A stretch of DNA of 11,962 nt from Bifidobacteriaceae bacterium (lineage in GTDB: Bacteria > Actinomycetota > Actinomycetes > Actinomycetales > WQXJ01). The notes beneath the pieces were generated by a model that was given only the letters and a program-made list of their open reading frames with translations, did not search any database and was not told the DNA's origin. The translations under genes were made by a program, and so were the position numbers. Every line of letters starts with the position of its first letter. The first letter of the stretch is position 1. Shown here piece by piece: positions 1 to 8,325 of this stretch. The DNA lies in contig JAISCU010000209.1 of NCBI GenBank assembly GCA_031265345.1, forward strand, positions 1-11,962. The letters run 5' to 3'.

Positions 1-605
1 CCCAGGCCGCGCCCGGCGCGGCTTGCGCAACCCGCGCGCCCAGGTGGGCTGACGACCGCGCTAAAGGCCAGAATTGTGGCTCTCGAGCATGGAATGGGGA
101 CGGATCTGGTTGCGCAGGCCCGTGGCCTGCGGGTATGCGCGCCGCATCCGTCGGTTTGAGCATGGAAAGGTACCGTCCCCGGGATGCCTGATCGGAGAGG
201 TGGAGCGGCGCGGTGCCCGGTTGGGGGACACGGCTTTCGGAGGCCAAACTCGGAATCTCGGTAGTTCCACTGGCACGGCTCCAAACGGTCCAAACCGTGT
301 GGCGTTCCGGTCAAGCTAACTTCACCGAGCTGGGCGGATACGGGGGCCGCGTGCGCTGCTGCCGCCGCCAGACGGCCGCCCCGCGTTGCGACCGTTCGTG
401 CTGGTGGACGCTGCCGGGAGCATGGCTTCCGCAGACCAGACGTCCAGCGACGTCAAGCGTCCAACGGGGGCTCGACCTCGGCTCGCCGTCTCGCGGGCCA
501 CCCTCCGCCGGCGCCTGCGCTCGAGCAGGCGACGCGCGTGACGGCCCGGGACCCGGCCACGCGGCATCGTCCATGGCGGTCTGCCGACCAGAATTGGAGC
601 TTCGA

Positions 606-671
606 CCGAATTGGGGCCTGCCCCCAACACGACTGAGAACCGTTCTCGACCGAATTGGGGCCTGCCCCAAT
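606..671. repeat. Tandem pair of palindromic repeat units
   Basis: Two direct copies of CCGAATTGGGGCCTGCCCC lie 45 bp apart (starting about 602 and 647, each preceded by TCGA). Each is an inverted repeat. The second is perfect: ATTGGGGC (654-661), a CT centre, GCCCCAAT (664-671). The first has one extra C in its right arm. A half copy, CCAGAATTGGAG, lies just upstream at 588. The perfect palindrome GAGAACCGTTCTC sits between the two copies. They resemble REP-type extragenic palindromes; no function is evident from the sequence. Confidence 0.75.
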
Positions 672-770
672 ACTGGTGAGAATGGTTATCGCCCACGTCC
701 GGGGGCCTGACGCTCGACGCCAGAGCCGACCACACGGCATCGGGCATATTGTCCTAATGTCTTGGCGTAA

Positions 771-799
771 CCAGAATTGGGGACCGTCCCCAAATATGG
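771..799. repeat. 29-nt near-perfect palindrome
   Basis: Arms of 14 nt (left 771-784 ending TTGGGGAC, right 786-799 beginning GTCCCCAA) flank a single central C, with two mismatches in the outer part. It shares CCAGAATTGGGG with the copies further upstream, and its GGGGACCGTCCCC core with the repeats at 10203-10260. It lies about 120 bp before the surface-protein start codon, so it could be an operator or a leader hairpin, but its membership in a dispersed family favours a REP-like element. Confidence 0.7.
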
Positions 800-918
800 T
801 TCGGGTGGCGGTGTCTCGCAGACGGCCCTTCTGGACCTGCGGGCCGCGCGCTCGCGCGTTCAGGTCGTAGCATTGATGGGTTAGGTGTGCTCTGTACTCC
901 GGCCCGATTGGAAGAGAA

Positions 919-3900
919 ATGTCCAAGTCCGTACGCCCTATTGCCCTCGTCCTCGGCGGCGCCCTCGTCATGACGCTAGTGGTGACCAACTCCCGGCAGG
1001 TCGCGGAGGCTGCGGCCACGGCGCCGTTCAACGCGCGTTACACCACCAACGCCAACGGGGCCATCCTGTCGATCGGCAACACCCTGATGAGCTGTCAGGG
1101 CAGCGGCGACGACATCTGCGTCCGGACCAGGAACGGCCTGGCTTACGACAACAACAACTTCGTCATGATCTCCGTCGACATGGACGACGACCCGGACACC
1201 TACAGTTCCTCCTCCTCCACGCTGAACCTGCCCGACGGCGCCGAGGTCCTGTTCGCGGGACTGTACTGGGGCGCCCGCCTCACGGCCGGGTCCTCCGGCA
1301 ACCCCGGCGACGTGGACTTGGCGGACAAGATGCTCTTCAAGGTTCCCGGCGCCAGTGATTATGAACCCATCACCGGGACGATGATCGCGTACAACACTGC
1401 CCAGCAGGGGGCCTACCAGGCCTTCGAGGACGTCACGGAGATGGTCCAGGACGCGGGCAACGGCGACTACTGGGGCGCCGATGTGGAGCACGCGACGGGC
1501 TTCGACCGCTATGCCGGCTGGGCTCTGACCATCGCCTACACGGCGCCGGGATACCCGCTGCGCAACCTGACCGTCTTCGACGGCTTCAACACCGTCGGCT
1601 CGGGCTACCCGCAGACTATCCAGGTCTCCGGCTTCACCGCCCCGCTGGACGGCCCGGTGGACGCGCAACTCTCGATGGTGGTCTACGAGGGCGACCTGGC
1701 TCAGACCGGCGACTACACCCTGCTCAACGACACGCAGTTGGCCACGGCCGTCTCGCCCGGCTCCAACTTCTTCGACTCGATCAACTCGCTGGCCGGCGCC
1801 TCGGTGACCACCCGCAACCCGGCCTACCAGAACATGCTCGGCTTCGACATCAAGAACCTGGGCGCCTCCGGGGTCATCCCGAACGGCGCCACCCAGGCGA
1901 CCTTCTCCTTCAGATCGGCCGGCGACGTCTACTACCCGGGGGTCCTGGCGCTGGCGATCAACCTCTACGCCCCGGACTTCACCTCCTCGACCAAGACCGC
2001 CGTCAACCTGTCCTCCTCGGACGGCGCCAAGCCCGGCGACACGCTCCAATACCTGTTGACTTACACCAACACCGGCCAGGATCCCGCGGCTGGCTCCCGA
2101 TCCTGCGACCCGCTGCCCTCGGGGGTGACGTATGTTCCGGGTTCCATGGTCCTATTGTCCGGGCCGGGGCTGAGCGCGCCCGTGCCGATGCCTGACGACG
2201 GCTCCAGTTTCGGGAGTTACGATGCCGCGAAACGTCAGGTATGCGTTAACTTGGGACGCGGCGCCACCTCGGCAGCCGGCGGCACGATCAACGTTGGCGA
2301 CCAGACCTCCTTCCAGTTCCAGGTCACCGTGGCGGATGACGCTGGTGGGACCACCGTGCGGAACATCGCCCACCTCGCCTACGCGACCGGCACCACCCAT
2401 GTGCCCGCCGTGTTCGACACCCCGCCCGTCCTCACCCCGGTCTCGTTGAAGGCCGATGTCGCCATCACCAAGGTGATGGCCCCGGACGAGGCCATCGCCG
2501 GCCAGGGTTCCACCACCACCTTGACTGTCCAGAACAAAGGCCCGAACCGGGCCACTGGTGTGGTGGTGACCGATCCACTGCCAGCCGACTACACGGCCAC
2601 CGCAATCAACTGGGCGGTCTTGCCAAGCGGCCAGACCGGCACCTGCCCGGCGCCCGCCACCGGCGGGCAGATCGTCTGCGGCAACCTGCCCGACCTCACG
2701 AACGGCCAGAGCGTCCGCATAACCGTCACCGGATCGACGGCGTCGAGTTCCCTGGCGACCACTCTGTCCAACGTCGCCTCCGTGACCAGCTCCTCGTTCG
2801 ATCCTGACCTGACCAACAACGTCGCCTCGGCCTCGGTGCCCATGACCCACCGGGCGGACCTCAAGATCATCAAGACGCCATCCGAAGCCACAGTCACGCC
2901 TGGCGGCAAGTTCACCTGGACCATCAAGGTCACCAACGAGTGCTCCTCGGTCAGCCCCACCAACCCGACCGGCTGCCTGTCCGATTCGACCAACGTCTCC
3001 ATCTCCGATGTGGTCCCCGACACCACCAAGCTGGTGCTGCTCCAAGTCACCGGCGGCACGGGAGGCGGCGGCGACCAGGGCGACGTGCCCGTCACCTGCC
3101 CGCAGATCCTGCAATCCGCGACCGCGTTCACTTGCTCGGTCAACGGCGACGGCCGGTTGCGTCCCGGCCAGAGCGCCACGGTCACCGCCGAGGCCTACAT
3201 CATGGGCAACCTGACCCCCGCTTCCGGCCCTGTCTACAACGAGGCCACGACCCTGTCCGCGACCTACGACCCGATCCCGGGCAACGACATAGTCACCGCC
3301 TCGGTCATGCCGGGTCCAGCCGTCAACGACGTCCAACTGATCAAGACAGGTCCGGCCACTGCGACAGCGGGACGCCGGGTCTCCTACACCGTGACGGCCC
3401 AGAACTTCGGCCCCTCCGACGCCTCGGCGGTCCAGGTGGTCGATGACTTGGCGGCGGCGGGGTTGACCGCGGACTCGTCCACCCATGTGACCTCCGACCG
3501 TGGCACTTGCACGATCGCCTCCTCGAAGGTGACCTGCGACATCGCCACGCTGCCCGGACCCAGCGCGCCCGGCGGGGCGGGCGGCATCGCCACGATCACG
3601 GTCACCGGTGCGCTGGTGCCGGCGGACACGGCTCCCGGCGCCGTCATCACCAACGAGGCGTCCATGACATGCGGCGGCTCGCCGTGCCCGCAGCCGCCTG
3701 GACCCGATCCTCACCCTGACAGCCCGTCCGTGCCCAGCACCGTCGGAACGCTGGCCGACCTGTCGGTGGTCAAGACCTCGGACAAGGCCGGTCTCAGTCC
3801 TTCCGACCCGGTCACGTACACGATCACTGTCACCAACAATGGCCCGTCGAAGGCCACTGGGGTCGGTCTCAGGGACGAGTTGCCGGGGGGCGTGGCCTTG

Positions 3901-6900
3901 GACACGATCAGTGTGACCGGGGGCGTCGGAGGGACTTGCGCGCCGGCCAGCGCGCCGGTCAGCGCCACCTGTTCGATCAACGACCTCGCGCCCGGCCTGA
4001 CCTCGGTGATCACCGTCACCGGCCAGGTGGCCTCAACGGGCACCACCAGCGACGTCGAGACGGCCACCGTGTACGCGACGACGAGCGACCCGGACGAGGA
4101 CAACAATGTGGCCACATGGACCCATGGTCCTGGACAGGCCGATTTGAGCATCGCCAAGGCTTCCACTTGGACGGCGGCCGGGACCACGCCGGGGCCGGTC
4201 GCGGGCGGCTCCGGCTCCTACACCCTGACCGTGACCAACAATGGCCCCAACAACTCCGAGAGGCCCGTCGTCACCGACACGCTCCCAGCGGGGCTGACTC
4301 CGGTGCTTCCGGTCGGCTCGGGCTGCGTGGCCAACGGGCAGACCGTCACTTGCGATCCCGGTCCGGGCCAGGGACTCCCGTTCCCCGGCACGCCCCTGAC
4401 CTACACGATCCCCGTGACCATCTCGCCGGACCTGGAGGCCCACACCCCGCTGGTCAACACCGCCACCGTCACGGCGACGACCGATGATCCGACCGACGCC
4501 AACAACACCGCCACCGTCACCGACGTGGCGAACGCTCAAACCGACCTCGCAGTGGATTATCAGATCGGCTACGACGTCACGGGGACCTTCCCGAACTACA
4601 CGCTGGTCACCACCCCGCCGCCGGGCGAATACGTGGGGCCGGGCTCGATTCGTTGGGCGGAGATCAGGCTGACCAACAATGGCATCTCGACGGCACGTGA
4701 CATCCAGATCCTGTCCAACGTCGCGATCACAGCCATCCCCGACCAGACGTCGTTCCCGTCCTGGTGCAAGGCGGTCAACCAGGAGTTGGTCTGCTCGTTG
4801 AACGATTTCCCCGATATGACGACTCTCGCCCCCGGCGTCAGCATCCCGTTCTTCATCCCCTTCGCCATCACCTCCGACACGCCTGCGGGAGACTTCCCGG
4901 ACTGCGGGAATCAGATGCAGTGCCCTGACACCGCTGGCGGCTGGGCCACCGTCACGACCTCGACTCCGGACAGCAATCCCAACAACAACCTCGACACGGC
5001 CGGGCTCGACATAGCCGCGGCCCAGACCGACTTGCTCATGACCAAGACGGCGCTGACCACCATCCCCAACCCCGATGAGACGACCGATCCGCACGACTCC
5101 TATGTCGCTGGGGAGAAGTTCGGCTACCGGATCGACCTCTGGGTGCCGGCCACGCCTGGCCAGGACGGCGATCCCGACCAAATGGTGGCGGACGCCGCCG
5201 GGGTCGTCCTCACGGACACCGTGCCCAAGGACTTCCTGATCACCCAGGTCAACCCGGGGCAGGGGAGTTGCGACGCGATCACCACACCGGTCGCTTCGGT
5301 CAAATGCGACCTGGGCACGGTCAGGGCCTCGACCAGCGCCGCCAACCCGCAATTGGTCAGCGTCTACGTCTACGGCGCCATTTCGCCGGACGCGAGCGCG
5401 GAGATCAGCGACGACGGCGGGGCTATCAACACCGCTGTGGCCACCTCGACCACAATCAACCTGACCGGAGGCACCACCTCGGTCACAGCCACGGCCGCCA
5501 CCGACGTGATCCAGCAAGGCGACCTGCAGCTCACGAAGCTGGCGGACGCCCCCGTCTCCTACGCCGGGGCCAACGTCGGCTACACCTTGACGACGCTCAA
5601 CAACGGTCCGTCGGACGTGGACGATGCCGTCATCCAAGACACGCTGCCCCTCGGGCTCGCGCTTGACCCGGCTCTGTCGCCAGGCTGCACCGTGGACCAT
5701 ACCGACACCGGCACCGGCCGCCAGGTCGTCACCTGCGTCCCGCAGCTGCCAGACGAACCGGCCGGGGCCATCGCGGCGAACACCTCGGTCAACACCCGGA
5801 TCGTCGCCACCACCGACCCTCGCGACCTGAGGCCCTACTGGTGCCCCGGCCAGGACCAGGTGAACGGCGTGCAGTGCCCCGAAGTCGAGCCGCCTGACGA
5901 CGAGACGACCGAGCACCCGCGCGACCTGGTGAACGAGGCCGAGGTGACGGCATCGGCGACCGACACGAAACCGACCAACAACACCGCGTCGGTGACCACC
6001 GTCATGGAGACTCTGGCGGACATCGCGGTGACGGCCTCGGTCGGCACCGACACGCCCTCCGCCGGGTCGCTCCTGACCTACACGCTGAACGGCGTCAACA
6101 TGGGGCCATCGACGCTGGACTACCCGGTGGTCGAATCGACCTTCCCGCCCGGCTTCGAGGTGGTCGAGGTGGCCGAGCCGTACATGAACTGCTCCACCTC
6201 CCACACCGGCTCGGGGGCGACGGCCGTCTACACCGTGCGGTGCGTGGGGTGGAAGGTGACGCCGATCCGGGACTCGTTCCAGCCCGGCATCACCGTGCCC
6301 GGCACCGTCACCGTGCGGATACCGGCCGACACTCCGGCCGGGGCCTACACCGCCACGGCGCAAGCGTTCTCGCGCGTGCCCGCCCAGTGCCCCGACCCGG
6401 CCGCCACCGGCACCTGCGAATCCAACTACGCGAACAACGCGGTGTCGGTGACCGTCAACGTGGTGCAGGTGGCGGACACGTCCATCGTCAAACGTCTGAT
6501 CGAGCCAACGCCGGTCGAAGTGGGACGGGAGGTGGTCTACGAGTTGAAGGCCGCCAACGCCGGCCCCTCGACCGCCCAAGAGGTCACCATCTCCGACACG
6601 GTGCCCGCTGGGCTGACCTATGTCTCCGGCACTGTGGTTGGTGGCGCGGCCTGCGCGTCGCCGGAGGAGATCGACGAGCACAACGTGGTCCGTTGCCGGG
6701 CCGGGTCGCTGGAGGTGGGCGAATCGGCCACGGCGCGGCTGGTATTCCAGGTCGATTCCGACTTCACCGGGGAGCTGTGCAACGCCGCGCTGGTGGGCTC
6801 GGGGGCTCTGGACCACGACGCCACCAACAACACCTCCACGGCGTGCTCCACGACGGTTCTGCCGACTGCCGATGTGGGGGTCGAAGTGACCACCTCGGAT

Positions 6901-7497
6901 TCTTCGGTGGATTCCGGCGATCCGGTCAGTTTCACAGCCGTCGTCACCAACCACGGGGACTGGGACACCACCGGGGCGGTGGTCCGCTTCACGGTGCCGT
7001 CCCAGTTGTCCGGCGTGGCTGTGGCGCCGGTTGGGCTCTCGGATGGGGGCTCGTTGGCGGCGTGCACCGTCGAGGGCGCGGTCTTCACCTGCCCGATCGG
7101 GGATCTGGCCGACGGCGAGACCGCCGAGTACCGGATCACCGGTGTGGCCGGAGGTTCGGCTGGGACCGCGTTGGTTGTGCGGGCCGCTGTCACCCACGAC
7201 CTGCCCGACCCGGACGATTCCAACGACACTTCTGAGGCGACGGTCGCGATTGCCGGTCAGGAGAGCCCGACCGGCAGCCCCAGCGCGAGCGCGTCGCAGC
7301 CTGGGCCGGGACCGTCCGCCAGCGGGTCGGCTCCGACCGGCGGCTCTGGCGGCGGAGACCTGGTGTACACGGGAGCGAACCTGGCCCTGCCGGGCGGCAT
7401 CGCCGGTCTGATGCTCCTGGCGGGAGTGGCGTTGGTGGCCTGGCGCGTTCGGAGCCGCGGCGGCGCGGGGAGCCGGGAACCACGGCATCGGGCGTGA
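919..7497 (+). CDS. Giant DUF11-repeat surface protein with LVYTG sorting signal
   Basis: A 2192-residue protein, probably exported and fixed to the cell wall as a stalk or adhesin. Residues 1 to about 32 are a signal peptide (KSVR, hydrophobic core 8-22, Ala-rich cleavage region AEAAA). Residues 34-350 form a globular domain of a kind often placed before DUF11 repeats (FAGLYWGA, DRYAGWALTIAY). About twelve DUF11 (CARDB/Ig-like) repeats follow, starting near 355, 512, 646, 804, 946, 1074, 1208, 1370, 1535, 1700, 1852 and 1984. Typical repeats open with AD(L/I)..KT, have a TNNGPS-like strand and end in DPD..NN. Repeats 7 and 8 are longer and divergent. Each repeat carries a Cys pair. A Pro/Ser/Gly linker (2115-2146) leads to LVYTG (2148-2152), a membrane helix (about 2155-2177) and a basic tail. 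The ATG at 919 is preceded by a weak ribosome site GGAAG (910-914). Family and topology are clear; the ligand is unknown. No sortase gene lies in the window. Confidence 0.95.
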   Translation: MSKSVRPIALVLGGALVMTLVVTNSRQVAEAAATAPFNARYTTNANGAILSIGNTLMSCQGSGDDICVRTRNGLAYDNNNFVMISVDMDDDPDTYSSSSSTLNLPDGAEVLFAGLYWGARLTAGSSGNPGDVDLADKMLFKVPGASDYEPITGTMIAYNTAQQGAYQAFEDVTEMVQDAGNGDYWGADVEHATGFDRYAGWALTIAYTAPGYPLRNLTVFDGFNTVGSGYPQTIQVSGFTAPLDGPVDAQLSMVVYEGDLAQTGDYTLLNDTQLATAVSPGSNFFDSINSLAGASVTTRNPAYQNMLGFDIKNLGASGVIPNGATQATFSFRSAGDVYYPGVLALAINLYAPDFTSSTKTAVNLSSSDGAKPGDTLQYLLTYTNTGQDPAAGSRSCDPLPSGVTYVPGSMVLLSGPGLSAPVPMPDDGSSFGSYDAAKRQVCVNLGRGATSAAGGTINVGDQTSFQFQVTVADDAGGTTVRNIAHLAYATGTTHVPAVFDTPPVLTPVSLKADVAITKVMAPDEAIAGQGSTTTLTVQNKGPNRATGVVVTDPLPADYTATAINWAVLPSGQTGTCPAPATGGQIVCGNLPDLTNGQSVRITVTGSTASSSLATTLSNVASVTSSSFDPDLTNNVASASVPMTHRADLKIIKTPSEATVTPGGKFTWTIKVTNECSSVSPTNPTGCLSDSTNVSISDVVPDTTKLVLLQVTGGTGGGGDQGDVPVTCPQILQSATAFTCSVNGDGRLRPGQSATVTAEAYIMGNLTPASGPVYNEATTLSATYDPIPGNDIVTASVMPGPAVNDVQLIKTGPATATAGRRVSYTVTAQNFGPSDASAVQVVDDLAAAGLTADSSTHVTSDRGTCTIASSKVTCDIATLPGPSAPGGAGGIATITVTGALVPADTAPGAVITNEASMTCGGSPCPQPPGPDPHPDSPSVPSTVGTLADLSVVKTSDKAGLSPSDPVTYTITVTNNGPSKATGVGLRDELPGGVALDTISVTGGVGGTCAPASAPVSATCSINDLAPGLTSVITVTGQVASTGTTSDVETATVYATTSDPDEDNNVATWTHGPGQADLSIAKASTWTAAGTTPGPVAGGSGSYTLTVTNNGPNNSERPVVTDTLPAGLTPVLPVGSGCVANGQTVTCDPGPGQGLPFPGTPLTYTIPVTISPDLEAHTPLVNTATVTATTDDPTDANNTATVTDVANAQTDLAVDYQIGYDVTGTFPNYTLVTTPPPGEYVGPGSIRWAEIRLTNNGISTARDIQILSNVAITAIPDQTSFPSWCKAVNQELVCSLNDFPDMTTLAPGVSIPFFIPFAITSDTPAGDFPDCGNQMQCPDTAGGWATVTTSTPDSNPNNNLDTAGLDIAAAQTDLLMTKTALTTIPNPDETTDPHDSYVAGEKFGYRIDLWVPATPGQDGDPDQMVADAAGVVLTDTVPKDFLITQVNPGQGSCDAITTPVASVKCDLGTVRASTSAANPQLVSVYVYGAISPDASAEISDDGGAINTAVATSTTINLTGGTTSVTATAATDVIQQGDLQLTKLADAPVSYAGANVGYTLTTLNNGPSDVDDAVIQDTLPLGLALDPALSPGCTVDHTDTGTGRQVVTCVPQLPDEPAGAIAANTSVNTRIVATTDPRDLRPYWCPGQDQVNGVQCPEVEPPDDETTEHPRDLVNEAEVTASATDTKPTNNTASVTTVMETLADIAVTASVGTDTPSAGSLLTYTLNGVNMGPSTLDYPVVESTFPPGFEVVEVAEPYMNCSTSHTGSGATAVYTVRCVGWKVTPIRDSFQPGITVPGTVTVRIPADTPAGAYTATAQAFSRVPAQCPDPAATGTCESNYANNAVSVTVNVVQVADTSIVKRLIEPTPVEVGREVVYELKAANAGPSTAQEVTISDTVPAGLTYVSGTVVGGAACASPEEIDEHNVVRCRAGSLEVGESATARLVFQVDSDFTGELCNAALVGSGALDHDATNNTSTACSTTVLPTADVGVEVTTSDSSVDSGDPVSFTAVVTNHGDWDTTGAVVRFTVPSQLSGVAVAPVGLSDGGSLAACTVEGAVFTCPIGDLADGETAEYRITGVAGGSAGTALVVRAAVTHDLPDPDDSNDTSEATVAIAGQESPTGSPSASASQPGPGPSASGSAPTGGSGGGDLVYTGANLALPGGIAGLMLLAGVALVAWRVRSRGGAGSREPRHRA

Positions 7498-7598
7498 TCC
7501 AGAGCCGTCGCCGCCCGAAGCATGGACAGCGCCCGTGCCGAGCGGGCCGAAACATGGGACGGTCGGTGGAGCTTCGGCGAGGGCCGGCGGCGCGAAAT

Positions 7599-7604
7599 TA
7601 GCCT
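7599..7604 (+). promoter_or_regulatory. -10 box of an apparently leaderless promoter (macro gene)
   Basis: TAGCCT fits the actinobacterial TANNNT -10 pattern and ends six bases before the GTG at 7611, which places the expected transcription start on or next to the first base of the start codon. There is no Shine-Dalgarno sequence before 7611, which fits leaderless translation. No good -35 hexamer is visible. The 101 bp between the previous stop codon and this box show no clear terminator. Confidence 0.5.
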
Positions 7605-7610
7605 GACCCC

Positions 7611-8306
7611 GTGATGCGGATACAGGTGTGGCGGGGAGACATAACGCAAGCGAAAGCGGACGCCGTCGTGGACCCGGCGAACTGCTCGCTGTATGGCGGG
7701 CGGGGCGTGGACGGCGCGATCCGCAGGGTCGGCGGCCCGGCCATCGCGGAGGCCTGCCGCGAGCTGCGCGAGACCACCCTGCGGGACGGGCTCGCGACCG
7801 GGCAGGCCGTCGCGACCAAAGCGGGCGACCTGCCGGTCGACTGGGTGATCCACACCGCCGGGCCGATCTATTCGCGGGCGTTGGACCGCTCCGGGACGTT
7901 GGCTTCGTGCTACCGGGAGTGCCTGCGGGTCGCGGATCGGCTGCGGGTCGGGTCCATCGCCTTCCCGACTATCTCGGCGGGCGCGTTCGGCTGGCCGGTG
8001 GCAGACGCCACCTGGATCGCCGTCCACGCCGTCCACGCCGTGCTGGCTTCCGCGTCCAAGGTCGAGCGGGCGGTGATGGTGGCGTTCAGCGATGCCGCCG
8101 AGGCCGGTTACCGGTCCGCGCTGGACCATGTGCGCCAGGTCCACACGGCGAAGCTTGGCTCGCGCCCGCGCCCGCGCCCGCGTAATGCGGGAACCCGCGC
8201 CGGTTCGCGTGGGGCGGCGGATTTCGCGGGCCTGCTATCCGAACATGTGTCTTACGATTCTGGCTTGGATCAGGAACGTCCGTGCGAATGGGTCGGCGCT
8301 GGCTAG
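7611..8306 (+). CDS. Macro-domain protein (probable ADP-ribosyl hydrolase)
   Basis: A 231-residue cytosolic protein whose first 175 residues are a MacroD/YmdB-like macro domain, a fold that binds ADP-ribose and in this subgroup removes mono-ADP-ribose from proteins or deacetylates O-acetyl-ADP-ribose. Seen motifs: GDIT (9-12), DPAN (21-24, normally NAAN), GGRGVDGAI (29-37), VIHTAGP (79-85), SIAFPTISAGAFGWP (115-129). The Asn and Asp corresponding to the catalytic pair of MacroD2 (N24, D34 here, ten residues apart) are retained. The start may be GTG 7611 or ATG 7614; the promoter position favours GTG. Odd: the His after GVDGAI is Arg, and a basic tail of about 55 residues beginning at a hexameric CGCGCC repeat (RPRPRPR, 185-191) extends beyond the domain with no recognisable fold. 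It converges on the next gene with only 19 bp between the stop codons. Confidence 0.92.
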   Translation: MMRIQVWRGDITQAKADAVVDPANCSLYGGRGVDGAIRRVGGPAIAEACRELRETTLRDGLATGQAVATKAGDLPVDWVIHTAGPIYSRALDRSGTLASCYRECLRVADRLRVGSIAFPTISAGAFGWPVADATWIAVHAVHAVLASASKVERAVMVAFSDAAEAGYRSALDHVRQVHTAKLGSRPRPRPRNAGTRAGSRGAADFAGLLSEHVSYDSGLDQERPCEWVGAG

Positions 8307-8325
8307 CGCGCTGCCTGGCGGCCGG

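Larger units (their letters stand above)
1..918. other. Gene-poor stretch with scattered palindromes
   Basis: No reading frame here has convincing protein character. Frame 1 is open from the window edge to a TGA at 157-159 and could be the last 52 codons of an upstream gene, but the residues are not recognisable and the codon bias is weak. What the stretch holds is a repeat family built on C(C)AGAATTGGGG: copies begin at 68, 588, 606, 650 and 771. GGGGACGG (96-103) and CCGTCCCC (173-180) form an inverted pair. Other small structures are a tandem CCAAACGGT/CCAAACCGT (281-298), an inverted repeat CGCCTGC/GCAGGCG (512-531) and a perfect palindrome GAGAACCGTTCTC (635-647). Two weak promoter-like pairs precede the surface-protein gene: TTGTCC (749) with CAGAAT (772) at 17 bp, and TTGATG (873) with TACTCC (895) at 16 bp. 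Neither is convincing. Confidence 0.6.

Noticed and set aside
1..159. Possible 3' end of an upstream gene in frame 1
   Set aside because: The 52 codons are open to the window edge but show weak codon bias and no recognisable motif; kept only as a remark.
320..541. Plus-strand open frame with somewhat protein-like start (RPFVLVDAAGSMAS)
   Set aside because: There is no good start codon or ribosome site, the second half becomes Arg-rich, and no family is recognised. It may be a gene relic but cannot be supported.
976..3714. Two long minus-strand open frames (976-2049, 2152-3714)
   Set aside because: Both are opposite the same DUF11 gene with composition typical of antisense shadows; no domains or start signals.
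4033..7488. Open frame of 1151 codons on the minus strand
   Set aside because: It lies entirely opposite the DUF11 gene, is rich in Arg/Gly/His, has no recognisable domain and results from the low stop frequency in G+C-rich DNA.
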